DNA of 64,000 nucleotides from Vicia villosa (lineage: Eukaryota; Streptophyta; Magnoliopsida; Fabales; Fabaceae). The notes under the pieces were generated by a model. It was given only the letters and a program-made list of their open reading frames with translations, did no database searches and had not been told where the DNA came from. A program made the position numbers and the translations under genes. Where the stretch lies: the NCBI RefSeq assembly GCF_029867415.1, contig NC_081181.1:119041888-119105887 (forward strand), read 5' to 3'. Position 1 is the stretch's first letter, and each line of letters opens with the position of its first letter. Of this stretch, positions 33,177 to 46,397 are shown in pieces.

Positions 33177-35566
33177 TCAAGGCATCATGAGTAAACTAAC
33201 ATGATGTCTTAGCTTAGGGTACATCCAAGCTCGGTATATAATTGTATCTATAATTCTGTCCACTATGCCTCTATTGCTATCCGTGTTCCCAAAACATCTA
33301 TCATTCCGGTATAACCAACAATTATATATTGTTTCCGTATACGCTATTTTCAAAATTTGAGCTTTCCAACCCTTTCCTTTAGCATTCTCACAGAACCACC
33401 TGATTTCATCATCCCATTTCCCAGGCAAGTGTGGGATCTTAATCCACTCCAAAACCTGCTGCAGCATAGTATTCATTTCAGCACATTCAAAGAATAAATG
33501 GTTTTGAGTCTCTTGAGCAATGCACAAGCTGCATTTATCATCATCCATTATGCCAAACCGTTTCAACCTCTCTTTTGTTGCCATCTTCCCATGACACGCT
33601 AGCCACAGAATGAACTTTGCGCGAGGACGTGCTCCATTGTCATAAAGCACCCTTCTCCATGGTGTTGGATTTTGATCCTTAATAAGTTTCACATATATGT
33701 CTCTAATCTGGACCCTCTCTTCTTTCATAACAGAATTCCACATATTATGTTTCTCAATAGTATCTCTCTGCTTCATAACGGCTTTGAAAACCCATGAGCT
33801 GGAGCTGCTAACAGTCATGGTCCTAATATCCTTATTTTTCAGATAATAAGCATTAGTCCACCGTATCCATAAACTATCCGCCTTTCCACTCAAATTCCAG
33901 ACTAGTTTGATCAGGTTTGCTCTGTTCCACTCCCTCAAATTTATCAAGCTTAACCCTCCATGATTCTTTGGTGAGCAAACAGTTTCCCACGCGATCGGAG
34001 CTTTATTTGATTTGCAGTCTTTTCCAGTCCATAAAAACACTCTACAAATGCTATCCACTTTCTGCAGAATCTTTTTGGGCAGCGGTAAGCATTTCATCCA
34101 ATAGTTGGTTATGGCAAAAAGGACGCTTTTAATCAATAAACATCTCCCTGCAAAGCTCAGAGTTCTAGAAGTCCAGTGGCGAATTCTTGCAACAATCTTA
34201 TCAATCAGCGGCATACACTGTTGCACACTGAGTTTCTTGTTTGTCAGCGGAATCCCCAAGTAGCGAAACGGCATAGAACCTTCAGGGAAGCTCGTGATGT
34301 TCTTGATCTCCTTCTTTGTTTCCTCATCAATCCCTCCATAGTATGCTTTGCATTTATTTGGATTAACAACCAGCCCTGTGGACGCAGAGAATTGGTTGAA
34401 AACCTGCATAAGCACTTTAACAGAGGTAGTATCCCCACGGGAAAACAACAATAAGTCATCCGCGAAACTGAGATTCACCATCTTAATCCTAGCACACTTG
34501 GAATGATACTTATACTCAGAATTGGACTTCAACTTAGCCATGAGTCTTTGGAGATACTCCATTACAAGGACAAACAAAAGAGGGGACAAGGGGTCGCCTT
34601 GTCGAAGACCTCTCTTTGCTATCAGCTTCTTAGAGTACACTCCATTTATATTCACCTGGTAAGAAACAGTTTTAACACATAGCATGACCCATCGAATAAA
34701 TTGCGAGGGGAAACTTATCTCCTTCATGATATCCTCCAAAGCCTTCCAATCCACCGTATCGTATGCCTTCTGAATATCTAACTGCAGCATACATTTAGGA
34801 GGGCCACCACTCCTGTTATAACCCTTAATAATCTCAAAAGCCAACATGATATGGTCATGTATGTGTTGGCCGGGAACAAAAGCTGCCTGGCTCAAGTGAA
34901 TGATGCTGTTCAAGACACCATTTAGCCTTCTAGCCAAAATTTTGGAGATCACTTTGTAGATGGTTGTGCAGCAAGCAATAGGTCGAAACTCTTTAATATT
35001 CTTGGCATCTTTTGATTTAGGGATTAGCACAATCAGAGCACAATTTACAGCTTTGTACATCTTCTCCTTTGTGAAAAACTCCTTAACAGCCTTGGTTACA
35101 TCTTCCCCTATAATACTCCAAGTTTTTTTGAAAAACTTGGCTCCATAACCATCAATCCCCGGGGCCTTTGTATCACCAATGCTTTTCAAGGCCTCCCTAA
35201 TCTCATCCTCAGTGACTGGTTTGGTAAGATGCTCCTGCTGGGCCCTATTCAATTGACTGCCATTCCTCATGACCTCCACATCAATTCCCTTCAGCCTAGG
35301 TGCAGCAGTTCCTAACAGGTTTGTGTAAAACTCCATGATCTCCTGTTCAATATCTTGGTACTCATGAATGATGGTGCCATCAGCTCTGTGCAACATGGAA
35401 ATGTCTTTCTTCACATTCTTGGTTTTGATGGCTGCATAAAAAAAAGAGTTATTACCATCCCCTTTCTTGATCCAATCAACTTTAGCCTTTTGTCTCAAGA
35501 GCTGATCATCTAACTCATTCCACTTCAAAACCTCTGCAGTACATTTCTTAACTTTCTCAATAATTT
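33177..35566 (-). CDS. LINE-2 ORF2, 3' part: reverse transcriptase and zinc-finger domain
   Basis: Continues the endonuclease part at 46398-47361 across the nested insertion. Open from the junction, starting QIIEKVKKCTAEVLKWNELD. Reverse transcriptase blocks are all present: LIPKSKDAKNIKEFRPIACC, LQLDIQKAYDTVDW, GLRQGDPLSPLLF and the catalytic LSFADDLLLF. Then comes zf-RVT with ARPRAKFILWLACHGKM, CSLC and HLFFEC. It ends without RNase H, as in many plant L1 elements. The combined ORF2 would be 3354 bp, exactly 1118 codons with stop. As it stands the protein cannot be made in one piece. Confidence 0.93.
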
Positions 35567-35571
35567 GGCAG
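35567..35571. repeat. Ogre-like element target duplication, left copy
   Basis: GGCAG here and at 46398-46402, immediately outside the two LTRs. Five bases is the duplication length expected for this integrase type. Confidence 0.93.
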
Positions 35572-38541
35572 TGTCATACCCCAAAATTTGCCCATACTTT
35601 TCAAAAATTCAAAACAATTTCAAAAATTGGGTTTTATAAAAATCTTGGGGTCATTTATATTGACATCTTGAATTTTAGAAATATTCAATTTAAAGTCTAT
35701 TTTAAAATATAATAGTTTAACTCTTAAATTATTTATATTTTATTAAATAGCAAAATGTTCGCCTATGCTTCATACACTTTCAACTGCCCTTGTATTTCAA
35801 ATAAATAACATGGCAAAATTGGTAAGGAGATAAAGCTTGCAAGTAAGAGGTCATGGGTTCGAATCTTGCATGTATTATCTGTGACATTTTTTTCTTTTAT
35901 TTGTTACCAACTTTATTTCCATTTTTTATCACAAAATTGCGTTTTTTATTATTTAATTTGAATTTTCGTATTTCTTAATTAGGCATTTTCTAAAAATTGA
36001 TTTTTTCATTTTATGCACTTTTTAACCCAAAAAATGACTAAAAATCATAAAATGTTCAAAATTCCAAAAAAAGAAGGTTTTAATTTGCATTTTAATATGA
36101 TTTACAACTTGGGGAGCAAGTAAATTATTTTTAGAAAGGATCAATTTATTTGATTATTTTGTGATTAATTATTTGAATCCCAATTAATTTTTTCCTTATT
36201 TTATTTAACCTAATTTGCTCATATATACACAAACAACTAACAGAGCCCGGGTCACATACGGTAGCCGCACCAATTTACAGTCACATACAAACCCTCTCTC
36301 AGGAACCATTAACCCTTGTTTCTCTAAAAACCACTCTTTCACGTAACAGTAACACTACCTCACCTTTGTTTTTTTTAACCTTTACTACCACCATGTCCAT
36401 GTTCTCATAAACTTAAACTTTCACATGATGCAAAGTCACACATAATCAATCTCACCACCACCAACAAAAGAAGCCAAACTCACTTTTTTTTTTTCTCACT
36501 ATTAAGTTATTTTGCAGGAAGAAAGAAAAGAAGAAGAAGCAAATTCCCCCAGCAACGATTAGATCGCCGACCGCACAACCCAGCCGCGAAACACCGCGAT
36601 TCCGGCAAGCCCCGTCGCGAACATCTCGCTCCGACGATTCAGCCTACCACCAGATCGGACATCATTGCTTCCGATCCGCCACCAGCACACCGACGAGAGC
36701 CACCCATTCGACGGCAACAAACCGCAGATCACTCTTCCTCTCGTCGGAAGCCCCTTCCACGCAGCCGATGCCCGCCACTGTCACCTCCATCGTCGAAATC
36801 GTAGCTACGTTCATTTCGACTGGTAATTTCAATCCAAAGCTTGTTCTCTTTAAGTTTCCTTTGAATCCATGTTTTAATCTTGCTTTGCGTTTGATTTTAT
36901 GGAGAAATTCTCATTTTAATTGTTGTTTGCAACAAGATAAATGAGATTTGTTGTGGTCACATAGAAAGAGAAGAGAAGGTTGTGTTATTATCTAAGCAGA
37001 AGATAGAGAACGTGTTTTACTAATATTTATTTTGCTTTTATTTTCATTAAAATAAAAATGGCCGTTTGTCCTCATATCATTGGCCATTTGGAACATTTGA
37101 ATTGGTCAAAGCTAAACACCACATCCTTTATGAATACCATTTATTTAGAAATGAATTAGAGAAAAAGGGAGATGAATTTCCCCACGTCACTTTTTTCTTT
37201 CTATTTAGAAATTGATTTGGTTCACTTCTTTTTTATTATTACTATTATTTGATTAATATAGATTAAAAAAAACATCATTTACTTTGAACATTCAAAAACA
37301 CTAAAAAATATGCATTTCTTTTATTTGCTTATCAAAAAATATAAAAAAAAAACATGTATTTAATTCAAAGATAAAAAAAAATATGTTAGTATTTAGAATT
37401 TTATTTCTCCTATTAAAAATACCAAAAATATTTTAGTCCTCTTCTTAGAATTTGATATTTTCTTAGATGTCTTTTATAATTTTCTTGATTTATTTATTAA
37501 TATTTCTTTATCATATCCGTACTAACATTTTTTTGCGAGGTACTACCGTCTTGAGTCATTGAATTATTTCATAGACATTTACAAGCCTTTTCTTTAAGTT
37601 TTATATATATTTCCGCTTTAATCTCCATTCGAGTTTATTGTAATAATTGTAGTAGGTGATTCGTCCCCATTTGACATATTGTAATCCCCATCCCCGAAGC
37701 CATGTAATAGCGTAGGAACTCTATTTTCCGCATTTTAACTTTTTGTACAAATATTAACGGTTAGATGTATGGTTAATAGGATTGCATGGAAAGACTAAAA
37801 CTGAACATAGCTAACTAACTCAAGATAAGAATAACTGAATATGACACACTCGCACACACTCACCTCTAAGGTACGCCCCTCTTTGTTGCCTTACAAATTA
37901 AACGGTCATGTCCCTCAAACGTGAGGATACTCTTAGCAGGGTTACCTACGAATAAAAATCATCATAAAAGATCATAGACCCTTCGAGTTGCCTACGGTAA
38001 AAATGATCTTGTCCCTCGATGTTGCCTTTGATTAAATGATGGTAGTCCCTTCGAAATGCTAAAGTATCCTCATAAGTTGCCTTCTATGACCACTTGATGA
38101 CCCTTCGATGACCCGCACGTCCAATAAACAAGGATTTCCTACTTCTATATAGTATGGAAAATCCTAGGAATTTTAAAATGTATAGAAAAAGACCAACTAT
38201 TTAGGGTAGTGGTCCTAATATGCCTAGCTCAATAAAAAAAATCTTTTCACACTCTTTTCAAAAACTAAGGCTACGCATTTACGCTAAAGTCCTTATGCTC
38301 CTTTCAAAACAAACAAACAATATGAGCTAAGCAAGTTAAGAGCCCGTAGATAACTACGGATGAAAAGGGTGCTTGCACCTTCCCTTTTCATAACTTACCC
38401 CCCGAGCCCGTTTTCTTTCAAAAAAGGTCTTTTTCTGTACTTTTTACCTTTCCTAACATTGGACAAAATAAAAGTCGGTGGCGACTCATGCTCACCGCAA
38501 CATTGTTGCTTATAAAATAAAAGTCAGTTCACCGAGTTACA
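35572..38541 (+). repeat. 5' LTR of the Ogre-like element
   Basis: 2970 bp direct repeat of 43429-46397. The start carries TGTCATACCCCAAAATTTGC, typical of Ogre LTRs of Fabeae. Contains a tRNA-like segment and a GC-richer stretch at about 36530-36830 in an otherwise AT-rich LTR. Confidence 0.95.
35811..35869 (+). other. tRNA-like segment with A and B box in the 5' LTR
   Basis: TGGCAAAATTGG (35811-35822) resembles a Pol III A box and GGGTTCGAATCTTGC (35855-35869) a B box, about 33 bases apart, the spacing of a tRNA gene or SINE head. No intact cloverleaf is evident and the 5' acceptor stem is missing. A SINE or tRNA fragment captured by the LTR is the simplest view. An identical copy is at 43668-43726. 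Confidence 0.6.
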
Positions 38542-38545
38542 GAAC

Positions 38546-38563
38546 TGGCGACTCTGCTGGGGA
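38546..38563 (+). promoter_or_regulatory. Primer-binding site of the Ogre-like element
   Basis: TGGCGACTCTGCTGGGGA, four bases after the 5' LTR. The TGGCGACTC...GGGGA form (arginine tRNA type) is characteristic of the Ogre/TatV group. Confidence 0.85.
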
Positions 38564-41500
38564 GTCTTTAAGAGGGGTTTACCTTAGGGCTTAGTTCATT
38601 ATAAATGTTTTTAATTGTTTGTTTGTATGCTTTATTCTTACAGGTTGTTTGGGATTGTTCTGTGTGAAAGATCCTAACCCGGATCTGAGTACCTTAGGAA
38701 AATGGCATGAGATCAAGGAGACTGCACAGCGTATACTGATGTGGTTGATCTGATGGCCATCGTTAGTGTGACACATTGGTTTGTCCTGGTGTTCCTTGGG
38801 ATCCGACTTGAGGAAATGCTTGGCTACCGCGTGGTGTCATTAAGCACTAATTCGCCCCTAGAACCTTAGTTGAACTAAACTTTGGCCTTTTAGAAAGTAG
38901 CGAGATGGCTGGCTTTGGTTCCGACTAAAGTTGGTTGATACTCGAAGCTACACTCATATGGACTGGACTTTCGGGACCTTTTCGGTTGGCGATTCGATTG
39001 CCAAATTGAGATAAGCGCCTTCGAGAAAGGTCAATGATATGAGCTCCCTAGAACCCGATCTTTATATAGGACAGGTTGAGCCAACTAAACTTCAGTGGGG
39101 AGGGTATTTACCTTTGAACCTCATGCAAGCCTTTAAACCTAAGGATACTTGTGTGACTTGTTTGTATTCATTATCTAACCGTTTGGTTTCCTCGCAGGAT
39201 TTGTTTATACCCTGGCCGTTTGGTTTTCTTGCAGGATTTGTGTATACACTAACAACTTGAACTCTTTGTAGGACTTACTCGTCCTCATCACCTAACTAAC
39301 CTTTTTCAAGGATCTCAAGTATTTAGGGCGCACAATTCCAGGTGCCATCATCAAGAGCCAGATTCCTAACAAGGGGCAGGAGGATTTATTTTCCTCTAGC
39401 CAGATACCTTCAAACTCAAGGGTATAGTTCCTATCAAGGGGCAAGAGGATTTATTTTCCTTTAGCCACATGCCTTTAAGCTCAAAAGTACCATACCCCGA
39501 ATCAGAGGCTATGACCCACTGGATATGGTGAGCTTGATTCTTACAGAAGGACGTTCGAAGACGGGAGTCAAAGTTCTTCAAAAAAAAAAAAACTGCAACC
39601 AAACTCATTTTTAATGTTGCAGAGATCCATGAAAACATTGCATATACATTTGCATACATATCATTGCATAACAGGTTTCCAGACAACGAGTTTCTCATCT
39701 TCTTCCTCAAATCCCTAAAGCTGGATACTCACAGCTCATATGTGGCTTCATCGGAATCCTCTCCTTAGAAGTAATCTACAGGTTCAGATACGAACGCTTG
39801 GTTTGGTTTCCACTCTGGGGCACTTGGTAAGTCGGTCAATAATTATCATCCAGTCCGAGACAAGGTTCAAGACCTGATTGATGCAAAGGCTATCATATTC
39901 ACACCTGCAGGCCAGATTTGAAGTTCTCCTTCGACTCAATGGACCTTCTGAAGCAATAAGTCCATACGGAGAAAATCTCCTCAATGTTGGCAATTCATAA
40001 TTTCTCATGCATTTTCATGCGTAATCTTTCTTGTTCTTGTTCAATACTGTCTATATGCAATACTTGTGTGTTTTTGAACTATAATAACGATGCATTGGAT
40101 GTGTTTGTCTTGAAAAAATTCATTCGCTCTCGCTCTAATATGTTCTTATTTGCTTGTGATACCAAACTCTCAATGATAAAGCATGATGACTCTGAAGGGA
40201 GAATGACGAACACATAATACCAATAATCTCAAATGGTGTGCTTTCGAGTAAAACCCTGTTGATGATGTATAGGCATTGTTTCAGATTCCCAAACACTGGA
40301 GATATAAGGAAGTTAATCCCTTGCCAACCCCTTTTGAGCCTTGAAGTAGGAGTTTCTTTTCTATACGAAAAAACCCTCATATTTAACCCAGGGGGCAGGG
40401 TAGTGTTCAGTTAACATGATTGAGTGTTCAAAATTCAGCAAGACCTCGCACCTAAGGAAACAATAATGGTTATCCTTCAAAAGGTTCAGGAAAAGTCGAG
40501 ACCGCAATGGTCACCTCTCGTGTAATAAGAGGTCAAATATGACGATACAACAACGACTATCCCTCGTCGACCAAGAAATGAGGCAGTCACAATCTTTCCA
40601 AAAAGACGTCTCAGGATCATACGACTTGCTCAAAAAATAAAAAGAATGAATTAAAAAAAAAGAAAAAGAGAAAAGAAAGCCCGCTAAGTCAATAACTTGA
40701 AAACAAATGACTAAGGAAAAAGTTAGGGCATCTCGCTGGACTTCAAACTCAGAATTCAAAAGAATTTGTCCAGGCAAAAGTTAGGGAAACAAAAAAGATC
40801 CTCAACAAAAGGGGCAAATTCGTGTGTCTATAAATTCAATATCGTGTGATCAGACGCCAAGAATAAAAGGTAAGTGACTGTCATGTCCAAACACCTTGTC
40901 GATTCCTCAATCATCTCAAACTCCTCTTGAAGGATGAATGCTCGCGTCGAGTTAACTGAACTTAGGTTGGAGAACATCACGAAGGGGGTGGGCACCAATA
41001 AAATTTTGAGCCTATATATCTTTTTTTTTCTAAAACCATTAACCTGGCCACGTTACAACCCTCAAAAGTCCTAATTGAAGCAGGGTTAATTCGAAAGCAT
41101 ACTATAACGAGAAAACGGTAAACCGACTCCTAGGAGTTTTGCTAAAACAGTTGAGTTGGTATCACGCCACTTTTCACAAAATCGATGTTTTGACATCCTT
41201 TCAAAAAATATATTTCAAGACAAACATGAACTTTGCATTAAAATTATATTTCTCATACTAAACATTCTTTGCATATGGACAAGTACTTGACACCAGGAAA
41301 GCTTCCATCATGAACTGCGGATGAAAAAAAAAATTTTAATCCTCTCAAGAGACAAGTTGTCTTCAGAACTCCGCTGAGTTCGAGCGAGAATATCTCAAAT
41401 ATTGATCACCCTCAGGGGCACAAAAAAAGTTGAATACCCTTTTGAGTAAGAGTTCACATATCTAGGGCAATCAAGTGAAGACTCGAAGACTCTCTCAGAA

Positions 41501-41982
41501 GTGTTGATCAATCAGGGGCATCGTTCCTAAACTCATGATACTGGGGCAGGTTACTTGTGGTAGCACAAATCTCAGGAAGCCCTCCCGACAGGCATGCTTC
41601 AGTAATGCTCCGAAAAGCAGAAAGATTTCCCATGACTGACTCAGTTGGCTAAAACGCCAATGTGTACAAGGGGCACGACATGTAATTGTCCAATTCATCT
41701 GGGGCAGTCAAGTCGAGATTCAAATAATCTCTCAAAGGCGCTGAACAGACAGGGATTTATTTTCCCCGCAAAACATTGATACAATTTACTATCATCATTA
41801 ACAACATATGCATTCATACATCATACATCTCATGAAATATGCATAACAGTCTCATTCATTTCAAAAAACATACAATACATACATCATGACATTGCATAAA
41901 ACTAACTTTATCTTTCAGGTCGACCAATCGGTCAGGCTACTATCGTCAACAAAATTAAATACAGCCTAAAGTATGGCTCTTT
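38564..41982 (+). other. Non-coding interior of the Ogre-like element
   Basis: About 3.4 kb with only short, unrelated ORFs on both strands and no retroviral motif. It has duplicated phrases such as GAGGATTTATTTTCCTC near 39380 and 39448. Probably replaced or decayed coding region; the packaging signal is expected here but cannot be located. Confidence 0.6.
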
Positions 41983-42478
41983 CAGATATGGTCTAATGTA
42001 CGACTCGTTCTAACATCCTTCATCAGATATGGTCTAATGTACGACTCGTTCTGACATCCTTCATCAGATATGGTCTAATGTACGGCTCGTTCTGACATCC
42101 TTCATCAGATATGGTTTAATGAATAACTCGTTCTGATGTCCTACTTCCAGATATGGTCTAATGTACGACCCGTTCTGGTATTGCTCTTCAGATATGGTTT
42201 AATGAATAACTCGTTCTGATGCCCTACTTCCAGATATGGTCTAATGTACGACTCGTTCTGGTATTCCTCTTCAGATATGGTTGAATGAATAACTCGTTCT
42301 GATGTCATACTTCCAGATATGGTCTAATGTACGACTTGTTCTGGTATTCCTCTTCAGATATGGTTGAATGAATAACTCGTTCTGATGTCATACTTCCAGA
42401 TATGGTCTAATGTACGACCCGTTCTGGTATTCCTCTTCAGATATGGTTCGATGAATAACTCGTTCTGATGTCCTACGC
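41983..42478 (+). repeat. Tandem array 1: twelve units of 41-42 bp
   Basis: Units start with CAGATATGGT at 41983, 42024, 42065, 42106, 42148, 42189, 42231, 42272, 42314, 42355, 42397 and 42438. From the fourth unit two subtypes alternate: one with CTAATGTACGACTCGTTCTG, the other with TTAATGAATAACTCGTTCTG. The true higher-order period there is therefore 83 bp. It sits upstream of the 3' LTR, where Ogre-group elements carry variable tandem repeats. Confidence 0.93.
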
Positions 42479-43235
42479 CAGATATGTTCCGGAAGCTTGA
42501 ACCCCGGATGATCTGAATTCTACGCCAGAAACGTTCCGGAAGCTTGAACCCCGGATGTTCTGAAATCTACGACAGATATGTTTCGGAAGCCTGAACCCCG
42601 AATGATCTGAAATCTACGCCAGATACGTTCCGGAAGCTTGAACCCCGGACCATCTGAATTCTACGCCAGAAATATTCCGGAAGCCTGAACCCCGAATATT
42701 CTGAAATCTACGACAGATATGTTTCGGAAGCCTGAACCCCGAATGATCTGAAATCTACGCCAGATACGTTCCGGAAGCTTGAACCCCGGACCATCTGATT
42801 TCTATGCCAGAAATATTCCGGAAGCCTGAACCCCGGATGTTCTGAAATCTACGGCAGATATGTTTCGGAAGCTTGAACCCCGAATGATCTGAATTCTACA
42901 ACAGATATGTTCCGGAAGCTTGAACCCCGGATAATCTGAAATCTACGACAGAAACGTTCCGGAAGCATGAACCCCGGATGTTCTGAAATCTACGGCAGAT
43001 ATGTTTCGGAAGCTTGAACCCCGAATGATCTGAATTCTACAACAGATATATTCCGGAAGCTTGAACCCCGAATGATCTGAATTCTACAACAGATATATTC
43101 CGGAAGCTTGAACCCCGGATAATCTGAAATCTACGACAGAAATGTTTCGGAAGCTCGAACCCCGAACATCTATGAATCTCTATCTGAGATATATGTTTGG
43201 AAGCTTGAACCCCAAACATTCTGAAGATCTATCAT
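42479..43235 (+). repeat. Tandem array 2: about sixteen units of 47 bp
   Basis: Units begin CAGATATGTTCCGGAAGC or a variant, starting at 42479, 42526, 42573, 42620, 42667 and 42714, and carry TTGAACCCCGGATGATCTGA. The array follows array 1 directly, and both share the CAGATATG start, so array 2 may derive from it. The last units are irregular. Confidence 0.93.
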
Positions 43236-43416
43236 ATACACACCCTGGGAAGCATGACCCCCCACTCAGTTGGATGGCATCTCTAAGCCCATCTCCGCTA
43301 AAAATCCCTACATCCGCAAGGGCAAATTTCTTGGTATTCTAGTGTTCAATCATCTTCCATCTTCAGATTCCGACTGGCATACAAACCATTCTACATCCTC
43401 AGATTTAAGAAGATTG

Positions 43417-43428
43417 AACAGGGGCAGC
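43417..43428 (+). promoter_or_regulatory. Polypurine tract of the Ogre-like element
   Basis: AACAGGGGCAGC directly before the 3' LTR, the expected plus-strand primer site. Confidence 0.75.
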
Positions 43429-46397
43429 TGTCATACCCCAAAATTTGCCCATACTTTTCAAAAATTCAAAACAATTTCAAAAATTGGGTTTTATAAAAAT
43501 CTTGGGGTCATTTATATTGACATCTTGAATTTTAGAAATATTCAATTTAAAGTCTATTTTAAAATATAATAGTTTAACTCTTAAATTATTTATATTTTAT
43601 TAAATAGCAAAATGTTCGCCTATGCTTCATACACTTTCAACTGCCCTTGTATTTCAAATAAATAACATGGCAAAATTGGTAAGGAGATAAAGCTTGCAAG
43701 TAAGAGGTCATGGGTTCGAATCTTGCATGTATTATCTGTGACATTTTTTTCTTTTATTTGTTACCAACTTTATTTCCATTTTTTATCACAAAATTGCGTT
43801 TTTTATTATTTAATTTGAATTTTCGTATTTCTTAATTAGGCATTTTCTAAAAATTGATTTTTTCATTTTATGCACTTTTTAACCCAAAAAATGACTAAAA
43901 ATCATAAAATGTTCAAAATTCCAAAAAAAGAAGGTTTTAATTTGCATTTTAATATGATTTACAACTTGGGGAGCAAGTAAATTATTTTTAGAAAGGATCA
44001 ATTTATTTGATTATTTTGTGATTAATTATTTGAATCCCAATTAATTTTTTCCTTATTTTATTTAACCTAATTTGCTCATATATACACAAACAACTAACAG
44101 AGCCCGGGTCACATACGGTAGCCGCACCAATTTACAGTCACATACAAACCCTCTCTCAGGAACCATTAACCCTTGTTTCTCTAAAAACCACTCTTTCACG
44201 TAACAGTAACACTACCTCACCTTTGTTTTTTTTAACCTTTACTACCACCATGTCCATGTTCTCATAAACTTAAACTTTCACATGATGCAAAGTCACACAT
44301 AATCAATCTCACCACCACCAACAAAAGAAGCCAAACTCACTTTTTTTTTTCTCACTATTAAGTTATTTTGCAGGAAGAAAGAAAAGAAGAAGAAGCAAAT
44401 TCCCCCAGCAACGATTAGATCGCCGACCGCACAACCCAGCCGCGAAACACCGCGATTCCGGCAAGCCCCGTCGCGAACATCTCGCTCCGACGATTCAGCC
44501 TACCACCAGATCGGACATCATTGCTTCCGATCCGCCACCAGCACACCGACGAGAGCCACCCATTCGACGGCAACAAACCGCAGATCACTCTTCCTCTCGT
44601 CGGAAGCCCCTTCCACGCAGCCGATGCCCGCCACTGTCACCTCCATCGTCGAAATCGTAGCTACGTTCATTTCGACTGGTAATTTCAATCCAAAGCTTGT
44701 TCTCTTTAAGTTTCCTTTGAATCCATGTTTTAATCTTGCTTTGCGTTTGATTTTATGGAGAAATTCTCATTTTAATTGTTGTTTGCAACAAGATAAATGA
44801 GATTTGTTGTGGTCACATAGAAAGAGAAGAGAAGGTTGTGTTATTATCTAAGCAGAAGATAGAGAACGTGTTTTACTAATATTTATTTTGCTTTTATTTT
44901 CATTAAAATAAAAATGGCCGTTTGTCCTCATATCATTGGCCATTTGGAACATTTGAATTGGTCAAAGCTAAACACCACATCCTTTATGAATACCATTTAT
45001 TTAGAAATGAATTAGAGAAAAAGGGAGATGAATTTCCCCACGTCACTTTTTTCTTTCTATTTAGAAATTGATTTGGTTCACTTCTTTTTTATTATTACTA
45101 TTATTTGATTAATATAGATTAAAAAAAACGTCATTTACTTTGAACATTCAAAAACACTAAAAAATATGCATTTCTTTTATTTGCTTATCAAAAAATATAA
45201 AAAAAAAACATGTATTTAATTCAAAGATAAAAAAAAATATGTTAGTATTTAGAATTTTATTTCTCCTATTAAAAATACCAAAAATATTTTAGTCCTCTTC
45301 TTAGAATTTGATATTTTCTTAGATGTCTTTTATAATTTTCTTGATTTATTTATTAATATTTCTTTATCATATCCGTACTAACATTTTTTTGCGAGGTACT
45401 ACCGTCTTGAGTCATTGAATTATTTCATAGACATTTACAAGCCTTTTCTTTAAGTTTTATATATATTTCCGCTTTAATCTCCATTCGAGTTTATTGTAAT
45501 AATTGTAGTAGGTGATTCGTCCCCATTTGACATATTGTAATCCCCATCCCCGAAGCCATGTAATAGCGTAGGAACTCTATTTTCCGCATTTTAACTTTTT
45601 GTACAAATATTAACGGTTAGATGTATGGTTAATAGGATTGCATGGAAAGACTAAAACTGAACATAGCTAACTAACTCAAGATAAGAATAACTGAATATGA
45701 CACACTCGCACACACTCACCTCTAGGGTACGCCCCTCTTTGTTGCCTTACAAATTAAACGGTCATGTCCCTCAAACGTGAGGATACTCTTAGCAGGGTTA
45801 CCTACGAATAAAAATCATCATAAAAGATCATAGACCCTTCGAGTTGCCTACGGTAAAAATGATCTTGTCCCTCGATGTTGCCTTTGATTAAATGATGATA
45901 GTCCCTTCGAAATGCTAAAGTATCCTCATAAGTTGCCTTCTATGACCACTTGATGACCCTTCGATGACCCGCACGTCCAATAAACAAGGATTTCCTACTT
46001 CTATATAGTATGGAAAATCCTAGGAATTTTAAAAGGTATAGAAAAAGACCAACTATTTAGGGTAGTGGTCCTAATATGCCTAGCTCAATAAAAAAAATCT
46101 TTTCACACTCTTTTCAAAAACTAAGGCTACGCATTTACGCTAAAGTCCTTATGCTCCTTTCAAAACAAACAAACAATATGAGCTAAGCAAGTTAAGAGCC
46201 CGTAGATAACTACGGATGAAAAGGGTGCTTGCACCTTCCCTTTTCATAACTTACCCCCCGAGCCCGTTTTCTTTCAAAAAAGGTCTTTTTCTGTACTTTT
46301 TACCTTTCCTAACATTGGACAAAATAAAAGTCGGTGGCGACTCATGCTCACCGCAACATTGTTGCTTATAAAATAAAAGTCAGTTCACCGAGTTACA
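43429..46397 (+). repeat. 3' LTR of the Ogre-like element
   Basis: 2969 bp. Differs from the 5' LTR by four substitutions that I could find and one base in a T run (11 versus 10 T). It carries the second copy of the tRNA-like segment. Confidence 0.95.
43668..43726 (+). other. tRNA-like segment with A and B box in the 3' LTR
   Basis: Same sequence as 35811-35869: TGGCAAAATTGG and GGGTTCGAATCTTGC. Confidence 0.6.

Larger units (their letters stand above)
35572..46397 (+). mobile_element. Non-autonomous Ogre-like Ty3/gypsy element inside LINE-2
   Basis: LTRs of 2970 and 2969 bp, ends TGTCATACCCC and GAGTTACA, a GGCAG duplication, and the Ogre-type primer-binding site. Four substitutions and one T-run indel separate the LTRs by eye, so the insertion is very recent. 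The 4.9-kb interior has no gag, protease, reverse transcriptase or integrase. Autonomous Ogre elements are above 20 kb, so this is a short derivative depending on proteins from intact relatives. Placement in the Ogre group rests on LTR start, primer-binding site and 3' tandem arrays. Confidence 0.88.

Noticed and set aside
35811..35869. A functional tRNA gene in the Ogre-like LTR
   Set aside because: A and B boxes are present, but no acceptor stem or full cloverleaf can be drawn, so only a tRNA-like segment is claimed.
41983..43235. Regular repeats suggesting a CRISPR array
   Set aside because: Units are contiguous without unique spacers, lie in a plant retrotransposon, and vary gradually. 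They are ordinary tandem repeats.
43037..43342. Open frames on both strands across the 47-bp array
   Set aside because: They are read through tandem repeats and the 47-bp period shifts frame each unit; no protein family.
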